Below, in pieces: positions 35,346 to 43,630 of a stretch of 64,000 nt of DNA (its first letter is position 1; each line of letters begins with the position of its first letter). Position numbers and translations under genes: made by a program. The notes under the pieces are model-generated. The model did no database searches and was not told the origin of the DNA. It saw only the letters and a program-made list of their open reading frames with translations. Source of the DNA: Candidatus Obscuribacterales bacterium (GTDB taxonomy: Bacteria; Cyanobacteriota; Vampirovibrionia; Obscuribacterales; Obscuribacteraceae); the NCBI GenBank assembly GCA_019745415.1, contig JAIETF010000069.1, forward strand, positions 17,262 through 81,261, read 5' to 3'.

Positions 35346-36323
35346 TTAGTTGTGCTCATGCAGTTTGCGCACTGCATCAGTCAACTTGGGCACCACTTCC
35401 AGCACATCGCCCACGATACCATAGGTGGCATGCTTGAAGATTGGGGCTTCCGGATCTTTATTGATCGCCACTATCACCTTAGAAGATGACATTCCAGCAA
35501 GATGCTGGATGGCTCCCGAAATTCCGCAGGCGATATAGAGTTGGGGGCTGACTGTCTTACCGGTCTGCCCAACCTGGAACTGGTGATCGATCCAGCCAGC
35601 ATCTACCACGGCGCGGGAGGCACCGAGAGCAGCGCCAAGAGCATCGCAAAGCCCTTGCAAGACCGGCCAATTTTCAGGGCCCTTGATTCCTCTGCCGCCG
35701 GAGACGACAATAGCCGCTTCCGATAGTTCTACTTTATTCCCCTCAGCGGCATGAACAGCCACTACTTTGGCTTTGGGCGCGCTTATTTCCAGGCTCAAAT
35801 CTTCTACAGCGGCTTCCCCGCCAACTTCGCTCAAGGCAAAGACGTTGGGACGCAATGTGATGAACGACAGATCTCCACTCAAACTATATGTTCCAAAAGT
35901 TTTGCCGGAATACATGGGGCGAACCGGGCAAAGAGCAGCTCCGTCTGCGACAAAATCCATAGCGTCGGAAACGCAGGCAGCATCGAGGCGAGCGGCTGCA
36001 CGGGGAATGAAGTCTTTGGCCATCGATGTGCAAGCGGCAAAAACATATTTGGGCGAGACCTTTTTCACAGCTTCGGTCAAAGCTTGGGTGAATGTTTCGG
36101 TGCTGTAATTCTCGAGGGCAGCATTATCTACAACCAATACTTTCTTGGCGCCGAACTTTCCAAGCTGGGCAGCCAGACCTTTGACACCAGAACCGATAAG
36201 CACGGCGCTGACATCACCGCCGACAGCGGCAGCCCGACGATGGGCCTCAGAAAGAGCTTCTAGAGAGGCTTTGCGCACCTGTCCGCCCCTCTGTTCTACA
36301 AATACCAAAATTCCTTGCGACAT
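35346..36323 (-). CDS. etfA: Electron transfer flavoprotein alpha subunit
   Basis: EtfA binds FAD and, with EtfB, carries electrons from acyl-CoA dehydrogenases to the quinone pool. The N-terminal Rossmann-like domain is followed by the FAD domain with [33 protein letters not shown] and [15 protein letters not shown]. All FAD contacts expected for the classical type are present. It has 325 residues. It is second in the etfBA unit, 25 bp after etfB. Confidence 0.96.
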   Translation of the reverse strand: MSQGILVFVEQRGGQVRKASLEALSEAHRRAAAVGGDVSAVLIGSGVKGLAAQLGKFGAKKVLVVDNAALENYSTETFTQALTEAVKKVSPKYVFAACTSMAKDFIPRAAARLDAACVSDAMDFVADGAALCPVRPMYSGKTFGTYSLSGDLSFITLRPNVFALSEVGGEAAVEDLSLEISAPKAKVVAVHAAEGNKVELSEAAIVVSGGRGIKGPENWPVLQGLCDALGAALGASRAVVDAGWIDHQFQVGQTGKTVSPQLYIACGISGAIQHLAGMSSSKVIVAINKDPEAPIFKHATYGIVGDVLEVVPKLTDAVRKLHEHN

Positions 36324-36348
36324 TTGTTATCTCCAAAAATAAAGGGGC

Positions 36349-37131
36349 TTAAAGCACATGCGCTTCTGAGCGCAACAGTTTCACCAACTCGCTCACCTGA
36401 GCATCGGTGTCACCTTCGATCTTGCGACCTTGAGGACGCTCGGGCGGCAAGGCCATTTCTTTGATAATCGCTTTTAGATGGGCACCACCGACCTGACCTT
36501 TGACACCAAGGGCGGCAGCATCTTTGACGGCTATTTCCTTGCGGCGAGCAGCCATTACACCCTTGATTCCAGGGTAACGAGGCTCGTTCAGACCTTTTTG
36601 AGCGCTGATCACAGCAGGCAAGGAACCTTCAATGAACTCATGGGCTCCTTCAATTTCTCTCTCTGCCTTGAAAGTAGTGCCGTCGCATTCAAACTTGACA
36701 GCCATGGTTGCTTGGGCAAAACCAAGTAACTCGGCGAGCATGGAAGGTACTTGGCTGTTATCGCCGCCTACACCCTGCTGCCCCATAAAGACTATTTCAT
36801 AGCCACCATCTTTGATGGCGCTTGCCAAAACCTTGGCAGTAGACAAAGTATCTAGACCGGCGAAATCAGCATCATTAAGATGAACGGCATTGTCGATGCC
36901 TCTAGCCAGACTGTCCCTTAGAACATCGGTACATTCGGCCCCGCCCATCGAAATAACGGTGGTATCACCGCCTAGTTTCTCCTTCAGTTTAAGAGCTTCT
37001 TCAATGGCAAACTCGTCATAGGGGCTGGTAACAAAACGAACACCGGCAAAGTCGATATTGTTTTTGCCATCAGCAATCGCTATTTTGGCTTCCGTGTCCG
37101 GCACGGCTTTCACACATACGGCAATCTTCAA
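36349..37131 (-). CDS. etfB: Electron transfer flavoprotein beta subunit
   Basis: EtfB is the AMP-binding partner of EtfA. It starts MKIAVCVKAVPDTEAKI. It contains SPYDEFAIEEALKLKE, GGDTTVISMG, FMGQQGVGGDNSQVP and LPAVISAQKGLNEPRYP, the classic order of motifs in ETF beta. It has 260 residues and is first in the etfBA unit. No quinone oxidoreductase gene is adjacent. The acyl-CoA dehydrogenase at 24840-26003 is a candidate donor. Confidence 0.96.
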   Translation of the reverse strand: MKIAVCVKAVPDTEAKIAIADGKNNIDFAGVRFVTSPYDEFAIEEALKLKEKLGGDTTVISMGGAECTDVLRDSLARGIDNAVHLNDADFAGLDTLSTAKVLASAIKDGGYEIVFMGQQGVGGDNSQVPSMLAELLGFAQATMAVKFECDGTTFKAEREIEGAHEFIEGSLPAVISAQKGLNEPRYPGIKGVMAARRKEIAVKDAAALGVKGQVGGAHLKAIIKEMALPPERPQGRKIEGDTDAQVSELVKLLRSEAHVL

Positions 37132-37260
37132 GGCCCTGTCTCCTAAAGAACGGCAATCAAAGCTGACTAATACTTATCGGTCAGCCTTAAATTGTAGGCT
37201 CTGTAAAGACAGGTATCGTTTTTTTACAAGATTCCTTAATCAGTTTAGATTAGCGCTTCT

Positions 37261-37971
37261 TCAAGTTTCTTGGTTTTTATTGCGACCCTTGAGCCCGTCC
37301 GGATTTAGATAACATTTTTCGTTCTCGCACCAGACAATTTGATCGACAAGTTCATCAGGGTCGTCAATAACTGTAAGCAACTCCAGTTCAGACGGCTCTA
37401 GGTAGCCCCGCACAACTACTTCGTTTCTAAGCCAGTCCATCATAGGATTCCAGAACTTGGAATCTACCAGGAAAAGAGGAAACTTCTTGATCTTTCTTGT
37501 CTGAATTAAGGTAACTGTTTCAAATAATTCATCAAGACTACCAAAGCCACCAGGCAGAATGACGAAGGCGATGGCATACTTGACAAACATCAACTTGCGC
37601 AGAAAGAAATAACGAAAATCTAGAGATTTAGTTTGATATGGGTTTGGACCGGTTTCTCTCGGCAGAATAATGTTCAAGCCGACCGAAGTTCCACCGCCGG
37701 CGATTGCGCCTTTGTTTCCAGCCTCCATTACACCGGGTCCGCCCCCGGTCATAACAGCAAAGCCTTTCTGCGAAAGTTTGCGGGCTATAGTCTCAGCAAG
37801 CACATAAACCGGATCTGACGGCTTACAACGGGCCGTGCCAAAAATGGAGACGGCTGGACCAATGCGCGAAAGTTCATCAAAGCCCTCCACCATTTCAGCC
37901 ATCATGCGAAAGACACGCCATGTGTCTTTCACATTCATCTCATCGAGTACGAAATTGGATCCTTCGCTCAC
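37261..37971 (-). CDS. LOG-family nucleoside 5'-monophosphate phosphoribohydrolase
   Basis: This is a LOG (lonely guy) Rossmann protein of 236 residues, often mislabelled lysine decarboxylase. It has VSIFGTARCK at about 41-50, MTGGGPGVMEAGNKGA at about 74-89 and LPGGFGSLDELFE at about 139-151. The last is the PGGxGTxxE motif with Ser for Thr. Such enzymes release free base from cytokinin-type or ordinary nucleoside monophosphates. It starts 10 bp after holA and is last in the PhoR-like kinase unit, though a link in function is not evident. Confidence 0.88.
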   Translation of the reverse strand: MSEGSNFVLDEMNVKDTWRVFRMMAEMVEGFDELSRIGPAVSIFGTARCKPSDPVYVLAETIARKLSQKGFAVMTGGGPGVMEAGNKGAIAGGGTSVGLNIILPRETGPNPYQTKSLDFRYFFLRKLMFVKYAIAFVILPGGFGSLDELFETVTLIQTRKIKKFPLFLVDSKFWNPMMDWLRNEVVVRGYLEPSELELLTVIDDPDELVDQIVWCENEKCYLNPDGLKGRNKNQET

Positions 37972-37981
37972 AGGGCCTCCT

Positions 37982-39052
37982 TCAATTGAAAAAGAATAAT
38001 TCGAGAGCCTGATTCTCAGGCATTTGTCCAGTCTTCACCAGATGCTCCATTCTGGTCAATTCTTGCTTCTTGCTAACTAAAAACGAAAGCGAAACCTGAG
38101 AGAGTTTCTTCAGGTCTTTCTCAAGCGCGAAGGGATGAACCTTGAGAGTGCCACTTAAACGCTTGGCAAGCTCATTGGCTGAAATCTCTCGTCTTTGAAT
38201 GCCGGGCTTGTATGGCAGTTTCTCGTTCTCCATTTCGGCATGGGTCTTAAAACTCACCCATTTACTGAGCATGGTCTGCAAGGCCGCCATCACTTGCATT
38301 GCATTTTGCTTAGTCAAGACCTCTTTCAGCCCGTTCAAAGTTTCTTTCCTCTTACCTAAGAGCCAATTTTCAGCCACGGTGAAAATCTGAGAATTGTGCG
38401 GACTGAGAGTCTTGACCACATCTAGGGTGATATGAGTTTTTGGCAGTATATATGTAGCAGCTTTAGCCAATTCACTATGAATATGCCTGAGATTAGCCTC
38501 GAGTCCGTCTATCAAATAGAAAGCCGCGTCATCGTCGATAGTGCAACCGAGAGCATGGGTCTCGGTTTGCATGAAGTTCTTTAGAGCTGCCGAAGGTTCG
38601 CTGCCGGGCCAATATTTCACCCGTTCGAACTTTTCTATTTTGGCATGTTTCTCGAAGAGCTTTGAGAGCCGCAGACTCGAATCAAAATTACTGGTCGCTA
38701 CAAAAATCAAATAAGTATTGTCGTGCACTGAAGCAATAGCATCAGCCAAAGTTTCCTCCGAAACTTCTTTAGAGGCGGCACTTTTAGAAGCCGCGCTCTT
38801 TTGAGGCTTGGCTTTGCTCTTTTCAGCGCCTCGCTTTTTCGAAAACCAGTCACAACGATCGATGATGATCACTTTATTGCCCATGCCAAAAGGTATGGAA
38901 GCAGCCAGGTCAACAGCATCATTTGTAGAAACATTGTCTAGGCGCTGATAGTTGAAACTAGCAAAGGCTGGGTCCAAATACTTGGTCTTGAGCTCATCGA
39001 GACGACGATAGAGCAGGAAGTCTTCTTCTCCAGCCAGAACTATTACAGGCAT
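37982..39052 (-). CDS. holA: DNA polymerase III delta subunit
   Basis: HolA is the clamp-loader delta subunit that opens the beta clamp. It opens with PVIVLAGEEDFLLYRRLDELK, the family N-terminus, and has IPFGMGNKVIIIDRCDW, the CTIDDDAAFYLIDGLEANLRHIH segment (quoted here in part; about 178-200) and the collar domain at about 235-345 (FALEKDLKKLSQVSLSFL). The length of 356 residues is normal. A Lys/Ser-rich insertion (EKSKAKPQKSAASKSAASK) at about 77-96 is unusual. Its ATG shares one base with the phoU stop (TGATG). Confidence 0.9.
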   Translation of the reverse strand: MPVIVLAGEEDFLLYRRLDELKTKYLDPAFASFNYQRLDNVSTNDAVDLAASIPFGMGNKVIIIDRCDWFSKKRGAEKSKAKPQKSAASKSAASKEVSEETLADAIASVHDNTYLIFVATSNFDSSLRLSKLFEKHAKIEKFERVKYWPGSEPSAALKNFMQTETHALGCTIDDDAAFYLIDGLEANLRHIHSELAKAATYILPKTHITLDVVKTLSPHNSQIFTVAENWLLGKRKETLNGLKEVLTKQNAMQVMAALQTMLSKWVSFKTHAEMENEKLPYKPGIQRREISANELAKRLSGTLKVHPFALEKDLKKLSQVSLSFLVSKKQELTRMEHLVKTGQMPENQALELFFFN

Positions 39053-39702
39053 CAGTGACCGCCCTTGCCGATTCTCTCGCCGGTAGAGAGGAAATAGACC
39101 CGCTTCGCAATTGAAGTACAGGCATCACCCATGCGTTCTAGAAACCGTCCGCAAAAGAGAAATTGCGCCTTCATCTGGGCACCGGCACTATCTTGTTCAC
39201 CCAAATCGCTGAGCAGGCGCTTTGAGAGCAAATCATGCAAATAATCCACATTGCTGTCAGAAGCCAATATTTCTTTAGCCTTAGAAGGCGAGTCTGTGAG
39301 AAAACAAAGCAAAAGCTCCTGTACCATGTGATAGACACTGGCAGCCATGCGCGGCAATTCTTCTGGGATTTCAATTTGGTCTTCGATAGCCCAATTGGCA
39401 AAACGCGCCACACGATTGGCATGATCGGCCAAACGCTCTAGTTTAGCGGCAATGAGCGGAATTGAGACAAGCGCTCTAATCTCTCTAGCACCATTGGCAG
39501 TATCGCGCTCAACCAAAAGATCCACGCATTTTTCTTCGATCTCAAGACATAGGTCATTGATCTCGGCTTCTTGTCTTTCCACCAGACTGAGATCGGCGCG
39601 CTTGTCGCCTTTCAAGAGCCTGGTCACTTCATAAACAGTTGTCTCGACCAAGCGACCAAGGGTCAGAACTTCTTCTTTGATCAGGGTGATTGACTCACTC
39701 AC
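39052..39702 (-). CDS. phoU: PhoU-like phosphate signalling protein
   Basis: PhoU passes the state of the PstSCAB phosphate transporter to the PhoR kinase and limits phosphate uptake. The 216 residues form two three-helix repeats: IKEEVLTLGRLVETTVYEV with VERQEAEINDLCLEIEEKC, then IPLIAAKLERLADHANRVAR with FCGRFLERMGDACTSIAKRV. The E/D-xxxD metal-binding motifs of both repeats are visible. It overlaps the PhoB-like gene by 4 bp and holA by 1 bp. No pst genes are in the window. Confidence 0.92.
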   Translation of the reverse strand: MSESITLIKEEVLTLGRLVETTVYEVTRLLKGDKRADLSLVERQEAEINDLCLEIEEKCVDLLVERDTANGAREIRALVSIPLIAAKLERLADHANRVARFANWAIEDQIEIPEELPRMAASVYHMVQELLLCFLTDSPSKAKEILASDSNVDYLHDLLSKRLLSDLGEQDSAGAQMKAQFLFCGRFLERMGDACTSIAKRVYFLSTGERIGKGGH

Positions 39703-40403
39703 TTGTCTTCTCCCAGTTGATTTAGTCTATAACCAGACCGATGAACCGTCTCTAAAAGTTTCGGCTCTTTCGGATCTTCTTCAAGTTTCTGCCGCAGCCA
39801 ACGTATATGCACAGCCACGGTTTTGACGTCGCCGTCAAAGTCAGTTCCCCAAACTTTATCTAGTAAGACATCGGTAGTAAGAACCTTGCCGGCGTTTTGC
39901 ATAAGCACCTTGAGCAAAGCAAATTCTCTGGGCGAAAGATCAATATTGCGCCCGCTATAGACAACCTTCCGAGCATCTTCATCCAAAGAAAGAGCCCCAA
40001 CGCTAAGGCGCGCACCATTGCGCTTCTTTTTGCCGCTACGGCGCAAAAGGGCTTCGATGCGAGCCATAAGCTCAACCATGGAAAAGGGCTTGACCAGGTA
40101 ATCATCGGCGCCGGAAGATAGACCATGGGCTATATCGGTGGGTGCCGAACGTCCGGTGAGCATCAAGATTGGCAGCTCAGGAGCCTGCTCACGCAGAATG
40201 GCGCAAAGATCGGGACCTTTCATATCGGGCATCATCCAGTCGAGCATGACCAGATCTGGGTTAGCATCAGTAAAGCCCGATACAGCCGCCAAGGCACGAT
40301 TGAAGGAAATTACTTCAAAGCCGGCTCGTTTAAAATTAAATGTGAGAGTATCAACGATTGTTTCATCGTCGTCGACAACCATGATGCGCGTCTTTGCCGT
40401 CAT
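39699..40403 (-). CDS. PhoB-like response regulator (OmpR family)
   Basis: This is a receiver plus winged-helix regulator of 234 residues. The receiver has DD at 11-12, the phosphorylated Asp at D55 in LDWMMPD, the MLTGRSA switch Thr and LVKPF with its Lys. The output domain has DLSPREFALLKVLMQNAGKV and VHIRWLRQKLEED with the terminal VHRSGYRL hairpin. It sits between its probable kinase (4 bp gap) and phoU (4 bp overlap). A role in phosphate response follows from that context. Confidence 0.92.
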   Translation of the reverse strand: MTAKTRIMVVDDDETIVDTLTFNFKRAGFEVISFNRALAAVSGFTDANPDLVMLDWMMPDMKGPDLCAILREQAPELPILMLTGRSAPTDIAHGLSSGADDYLVKPFSMVELMARIEALLRRSGKKKRNGARLSVGALSLDEDARKVVYSGRNIDLSPREFALLKVLMQNAGKVLTTDVLLDKVWGTDFDGDVKTVAVHIRWLRQKLEEDPKEPKLLETVHRSGYRLNQLGEDK

Positions 40404-40407
40404 TTAC

Positions 40408-41148
40408 TTAACTTTCCGAAAAATTGGAAGCGCCGGGAAACTCGATACTGAAACGAGAGCCGCAACCTTCTTGTGAATAGACATTGATTTTAGCACCGTG
40501 CAAATCGACTATGTGTTTCACTATTGATAGACCTAGCCCGGTGGAACCTCTGGTTTTGCTGCGGTCGACTCTATAGAAACGTTGAAAAATCTTGGGAATC
40601 TCAACTTCGGCTATACCGATGCCGGTATCCTCCACTTCTAAAACGAAGGGTCTCACCCTGACAGTGACCAGACCGCCAGCATCGGTAAACTTAATTGCGT
40701 TCTCGAGCAAGTTAACCAAGACTTGATGCAGTTGGTCGGCATCAGCTCGAAAGGTTGCGCCCTTACTCACCTCACAAGCTATCTTCACCCCCTTAGAAAG
40801 GGCGAGACTTTCTGTGGTCTCAACGGCTGCTTTGACCGCTTGTTCACCATCAATGTCGGCGAAAGCAACTAGACTAAAAGAACCTTCCCCTCTGGCTCTA
40901 CTTAGTTTTTCGTGCGAAAGCAAGTCTGAAACCAGGTTCTGCAAACGCGTCACTTCTTCATCAGCGCGCACAAGCATGCGCCGAGCTGTGACCGGCTCAT
41001 CAAGGGCCCCGGAGAGCAGGGTTTCCACCAAAAGTTTGATATTTGCCAGAGGCAGCCTTAACTCATGGGAGACTTCAGCTATCCAATTATTATGGCTCGC
41101 ACTGCTGCCGGAGGAACTTGCTTCGGCCGACTGCTCTTCAGGAGGCAT
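40408..41148 (-). CDS. Soluble PhoR-like sensor histidine kinase without sensor domain
   Basis: It has only the catalytic core: HisKA with H28 in AEVSHELRLPLANIKLL, then the ATPase with LLENAIKF, VEDTGIGI and GSTGLGLSIVKHIVDLHG. The 20 residues before the H-box are Ser/Ala-rich and unstructured. There is no membrane helix, PAS or HAMP. The in-frame sequence upstream of the ATG reaches a stop within about 20 codons without another start, so the short form is real. Input must come from a partner protein, probably PhoU, which is encoded two genes downstream. Confidence 0.92.
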   Translation of the reverse strand: MPPEEQSAEASSSGSSASHNNWIAEVSHELRLPLANIKLLVETLLSGALDEPVTARRMLVRADEEVTRLQNLVSDLLSHEKLSRARGEGSFSLVAFADIDGEQAVKAAVETTESLALSKGVKIACEVSKGATFRADADQLHQVLVNLLENAIKFTDAGGLVTVRVRPFVLEVEDTGIGIAEVEIPKIFQRFYRVDRSKTRGSTGLGLSIVKHIVDLHGAKINVYSQEGCGSRFSIEFPGASNFSES

Positions 41149-41306
41149 AGCACCACCGGTGGAGGCAGCGCCGGCAGTCTGGCAAACTTCTTGAGAGCGA
41201 GGTTAGTTTCATTTGATTCCCGGCACAGGTCCGATGCATTAAAATCTTACTACTGCAAGCGAACTTACTGACTTCTTTTAAAACAATTCAAGATACGGGG
41301 AGCATT

Positions 41307-42884
41307 ATGGGACCACTGGTACTGGCGATTCTCGACGGCTGGGGTATTACAACTGAAACCAGGGGAAATGCAATACTAGCTTGCAAAACTCCCAATTACG
41401 ACCTTTTGAAGTCTCGTTATCACTTTTCGAAACTACAAGCTTCAGGAGAATTTGTCGGTCTGCCCAAAGGTTTGATGGGCAATTCGGAGGTAGGACACCT
41501 CACCTTGGGTTCAGGTCGGGTAGTCATTCAGAAGCTCACCCTAATTTCCAACACCATGGACGACGGCACCTTCTTCAAGAATCCCACCCTGGTGGAAGCA
41601 GTGGAGAACGTCAAGAGAACCGGCGGCAATTTACATATATTAGGTTTGGTCTCGGACGGCTGCGTGCACTCCAGCCCCGACCATCTCGACGGTTTGATCG
41701 AACTGGCAAAACGAAATCAGATAAGCAACTTTGTCATTCATCCAATTTTGGACGGTAGAGACACGCCGCCTCGTTCAGCTCTTGGCTTTATGCGCGAGTT
41801 GGAGAAGAAACTGGCTAATCTTGGCATGGGCAAAATAGGCGTGGTCTGTGGACGTTACTATGCAATGGACCGAGATCAGCGCTGGGAGAGGACTGAACTA
41901 TATTACCGCGCTCTCACAGAAGGTATCGGCGAAAAAGCCGAATCGGCAAAAGAGGCAGTAGAAGCTTCATATGCCGGAAATACCGGGGATGAATTCGTCA
42001 AACCAGCAATCGTAAACGATATTCGTATCAAGGACGGCGACAGCGTCATCTGCTTCAACTTTCGCCCAGACCGAGTCAGGCAGATAAGTCGAGTTTTGAC
42101 CCAGCCTCATTTTGATGGCTTTGTCCGCAATGTCGTGCCCAAGATCTACTATGCCTGTATGACCGAATACGACTCATCCCTGGGTCTGCCTGTCGCTTTT
42201 AATCCGGAAGTCTTGCCTTCGCAAGAATTGCACAATACTCTGCCTGAAATCTTGAGTTGCCACCATATCGGACAGTTACACACGGCTGAAACCGAGAAAT
42301 ACGCCCATGTGACTTATTTTTTCAATGGAGGGAAAGAAAAAGCAGTAGAAGGAGAAACCAGAGAACTGATCCCCTCTTTAAAAGTTGCCACCTATGATCT
42401 CGCCCCTTCCATGCAAACTCCCAAAGTCTGCGATTTAGCCTGCCAAGCCATCAAATCCGGCAAGCATCCATTTATAGTTTTGAACTTTGCCAATCCCGAT
42501 ATGGTCGGTCATACAGGCATGATGGAAGCGGCCGTGGAAGCGGTCAAATCAGTTGATGCGGCTTTCGGTCAGCTCTTGGCGGCAGTACAGGAAGCCAATG
42601 GCACCCTCATGGTCACAGCCGATCATGGCAATATCGAGCAATTAGTCGATTATCAGACCGGTGAACCGCACACCGCCCACACAACCAATCCAGTACCATT
42701 TATAGTGGCAAGCTTCCAGAAGGGTGATAATGACCCTCTTAGAATTGCTGATAATGCAAGCAGCGGTCAAAGCAATCGCCTCAAGGACGGCACCATAGCC
42801 GATGTTGCACCGACTATCCTTTCTGTGCTCGGCATTGAAAAACCAAGAGAAATGTCAGGCACTTCATTAATCGCTAATGCTTGA
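41307..42884 (+). CDS. gpmI: 2,3-bisphosphoglycerate-independent phosphoglycerate mutase
   Basis: GpmI moves phosphate between C3 and C2 of glycerate in glycolysis, with two Mn ions and a phosphoserine. It opens PLVLAILDGWGITTETRGNA with D10, and has the active S60 in MGNSEVGHLTLGSGRV. It then has HPILDGRDTPPRSAL, GRYYAMDRDQRWERT, NFANPDMVGHTG and ITADHGNIEQ-type sequence (here VTADHGNIEQLVD). The length of 525 residues is normal. GGGGAG lies just before the ATG. It is the only phosphoglycerate mutase in the window. Confidence 0.96.
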   Translation: MGPLVLAILDGWGITTETRGNAILACKTPNYDLLKSRYHFSKLQASGEFVGLPKGLMGNSEVGHLTLGSGRVVIQKLTLISNTMDDGTFFKNPTLVEAVENVKRTGGNLHILGLVSDGCVHSSPDHLDGLIELAKRNQISNFVIHPILDGRDTPPRSALGFMRELEKKLANLGMGKIGVVCGRYYAMDRDQRWERTELYYRALTEGIGEKAESAKEAVEASYAGNTGDEFVKPAIVNDIRIKDGDSVICFNFRPDRVRQISRVLTQPHFDGFVRNVVPKIYYACMTEYDSSLGLPVAFNPEVLPSQELHNTLPEILSCHHIGQLHTAETEKYAHVTYFFNGGKEKAVEGETRELIPSLKVATYDLAPSMQTPKVCDLACQAIKSGKHPFIVLNFANPDMVGHTGMMEAAVEAVKSVDAAFGQLLAAVQEANGTLMVTADHGNIEQLVDYQTGEPHTAHTTNPVPFIVASFQKGDNDPLRIADNASSGQSNRLKDGTIADVAPTILSVLGIEKPREMSGTSLIANA

Positions 42885-42898
42885 GCATGGCAATTAAG

Positions 42899-42917
42899 TT
42901 TTGCAAAATTTGCAAAA
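42899..42917. promoter_or_regulatory. Perfect 19-bp palindrome after gpmI
   Basis: TTTTGCAAAATTTGCAAAA is a 9+1+9 perfect inverted repeat, starting 14 bp after the gpmI stop. It is AT-rich with no loop, so it fits a dimeric repressor site better than a terminator. No target gene is certain; the next start codon is 284 bp away. Confidence 0.4.
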
Positions 42918-43065
42918 TAAGGTAACGGGATGTTTTCTGAGTGAACGATCTCATTTCCCTCCTAAAACATATTCAGTGCTTAGACTCCAAATATAATTCC
43001 AGTCCGGAATGACAGATAATTAAAGAAAGACTTTTCAAGTAGTTTCACTTAGTCTGGATTACCTG

Positions 43066-43071
43066 TATAAT
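43066..43071 (+). promoter_or_regulatory. Probable -10 box of the lipoprotein gene
   Basis: TATAAT at 43066-43071 is a perfect sigma-70-type -10 box preceded directly by TG. The -35 region about 17 bp upstream (TTTCAC) is weak. It lies 129 bp before the start codon. Confidence 0.4.
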
Positions 43072-43200
43072 TCGAGCGATTTCAGGTGGGCAAAACTTAC
43101 TAAACTTTGCCTCCAAATGACACTCTGAGAGTTCTGTCACTGACAAAAAAAATCTCTGGCGGAAACAAACTCATCAGGACTAAAAGGAGACGAATAGTCA

Positions 43201-43494
43201 ATGATTACTTTGAGAAACCTGGCCCTTGCTGGCGCTAGCCTCGCTCTCGTGGCCTCCCTTGCTGCTTGCAGCGGCGGAAGCGAGTCCAGCACCACTGGCG
43301 CTACCACAGGTGCTTCCACCGACGCAGCCGCTACCGGCGCTGCTCCGGCTGCTTCCACCGATGCTGCCGCAACTGGCGCTGCTCCGGCTGCTTCCACCGA
43401 TGCTGCCGCTCCGGCTGCTTCCACCGACGCCGCCGCTCCGGCTGCTTCCACCGATGCTGCTGCTCCGGCTGCTTCCACCGGCGAATCGCACTAA
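43201..43494 (+). CDS. Small repeat-rich lipoprotein
   Basis: The 97-residue protein has a lipoprotein signal: a hydrophobic core LALAGASLALVASL and a lipobox with C23 in LAAC. The mature part is nearly all Ala, Ser, Thr, Pro, Asp and Gly. It has two 13-residue units (ASTDAAATGAAPA from 38 and 51) followed by three 9-residue units (ASTDAAAPA from 64, 73 and 82). AGGAG lies 11 bp before the ATG and a strong terminator follows. It is likely an abundant, extended envelope spacer. The long frames read in the other phases are by-products of the repeat. Confidence 0.8.
   Translation: MITLRNLALAGASLALVASLAACSGGSESSTTGATTGASTDAAATGAAPAASTDAAATGAAPAASTDAAAPAASTDAAAPAASTDAAAPAASTGESH
43312..43482 (+). 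repeat. 39-bp and 27-bp coding tandem repeats
   Basis: Two 39-bp units followed by three 27-bp units encode the Ala-rich mature part of the lipoprotein. The shorter unit is the longer one with four codons (ATGA) removed, so copy-number slippage is likely. Confidence 0.85.
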
Positions 43495-43518
43495 TTCTCT
43501 CTAGAGAATCAGAAATTG

Positions 43519-43547
43519 AAAGACCCCCTCGCAGGGGGTCTTTTTTT
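43519..43547 (+). terminator. Strong rho-independent terminator after the lipoprotein gene
   Basis: AAAGACCCCCT (43519-43529) and AGGGGGTCTTT (43533-43543) form an 11-bp stem with a 3-nt loop. The T-run at 43541-43547 completes it. It is the best intrinsic terminator in the window and isolates the lipoprotein as a single-gene unit. Confidence 0.95.
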
Positions 43548-43630
43548 ATGCCAAGAAAACAAGGAACAATCTTCAGCCGGCTCTCTTCTATAATTTAGCG
43601 ACCTTTATAGCTATAGCGACGGCAAAGAAA

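Larger units (their letters stand above)
42885..43200. other. 316-bp intergenic region before the lipoprotein gene
   Basis: The region is AT-rich. It holds the perfect palindrome at 42899-42917, two TATAAT boxes (42992-42997 and 43066-43071) and no useful open frame. The second box is the better promoter candidate for the lipoprotein gene and would give a leader of about 120 nt. Confidence 0.5.

Noticed and set aside
43226..43598. Long open frames in the other phases over the lipoprotein gene
   Set aside because: They arise from the GC-rich short-period repeat. Only the frame from 43201 has a ribosome site and a lipobox.
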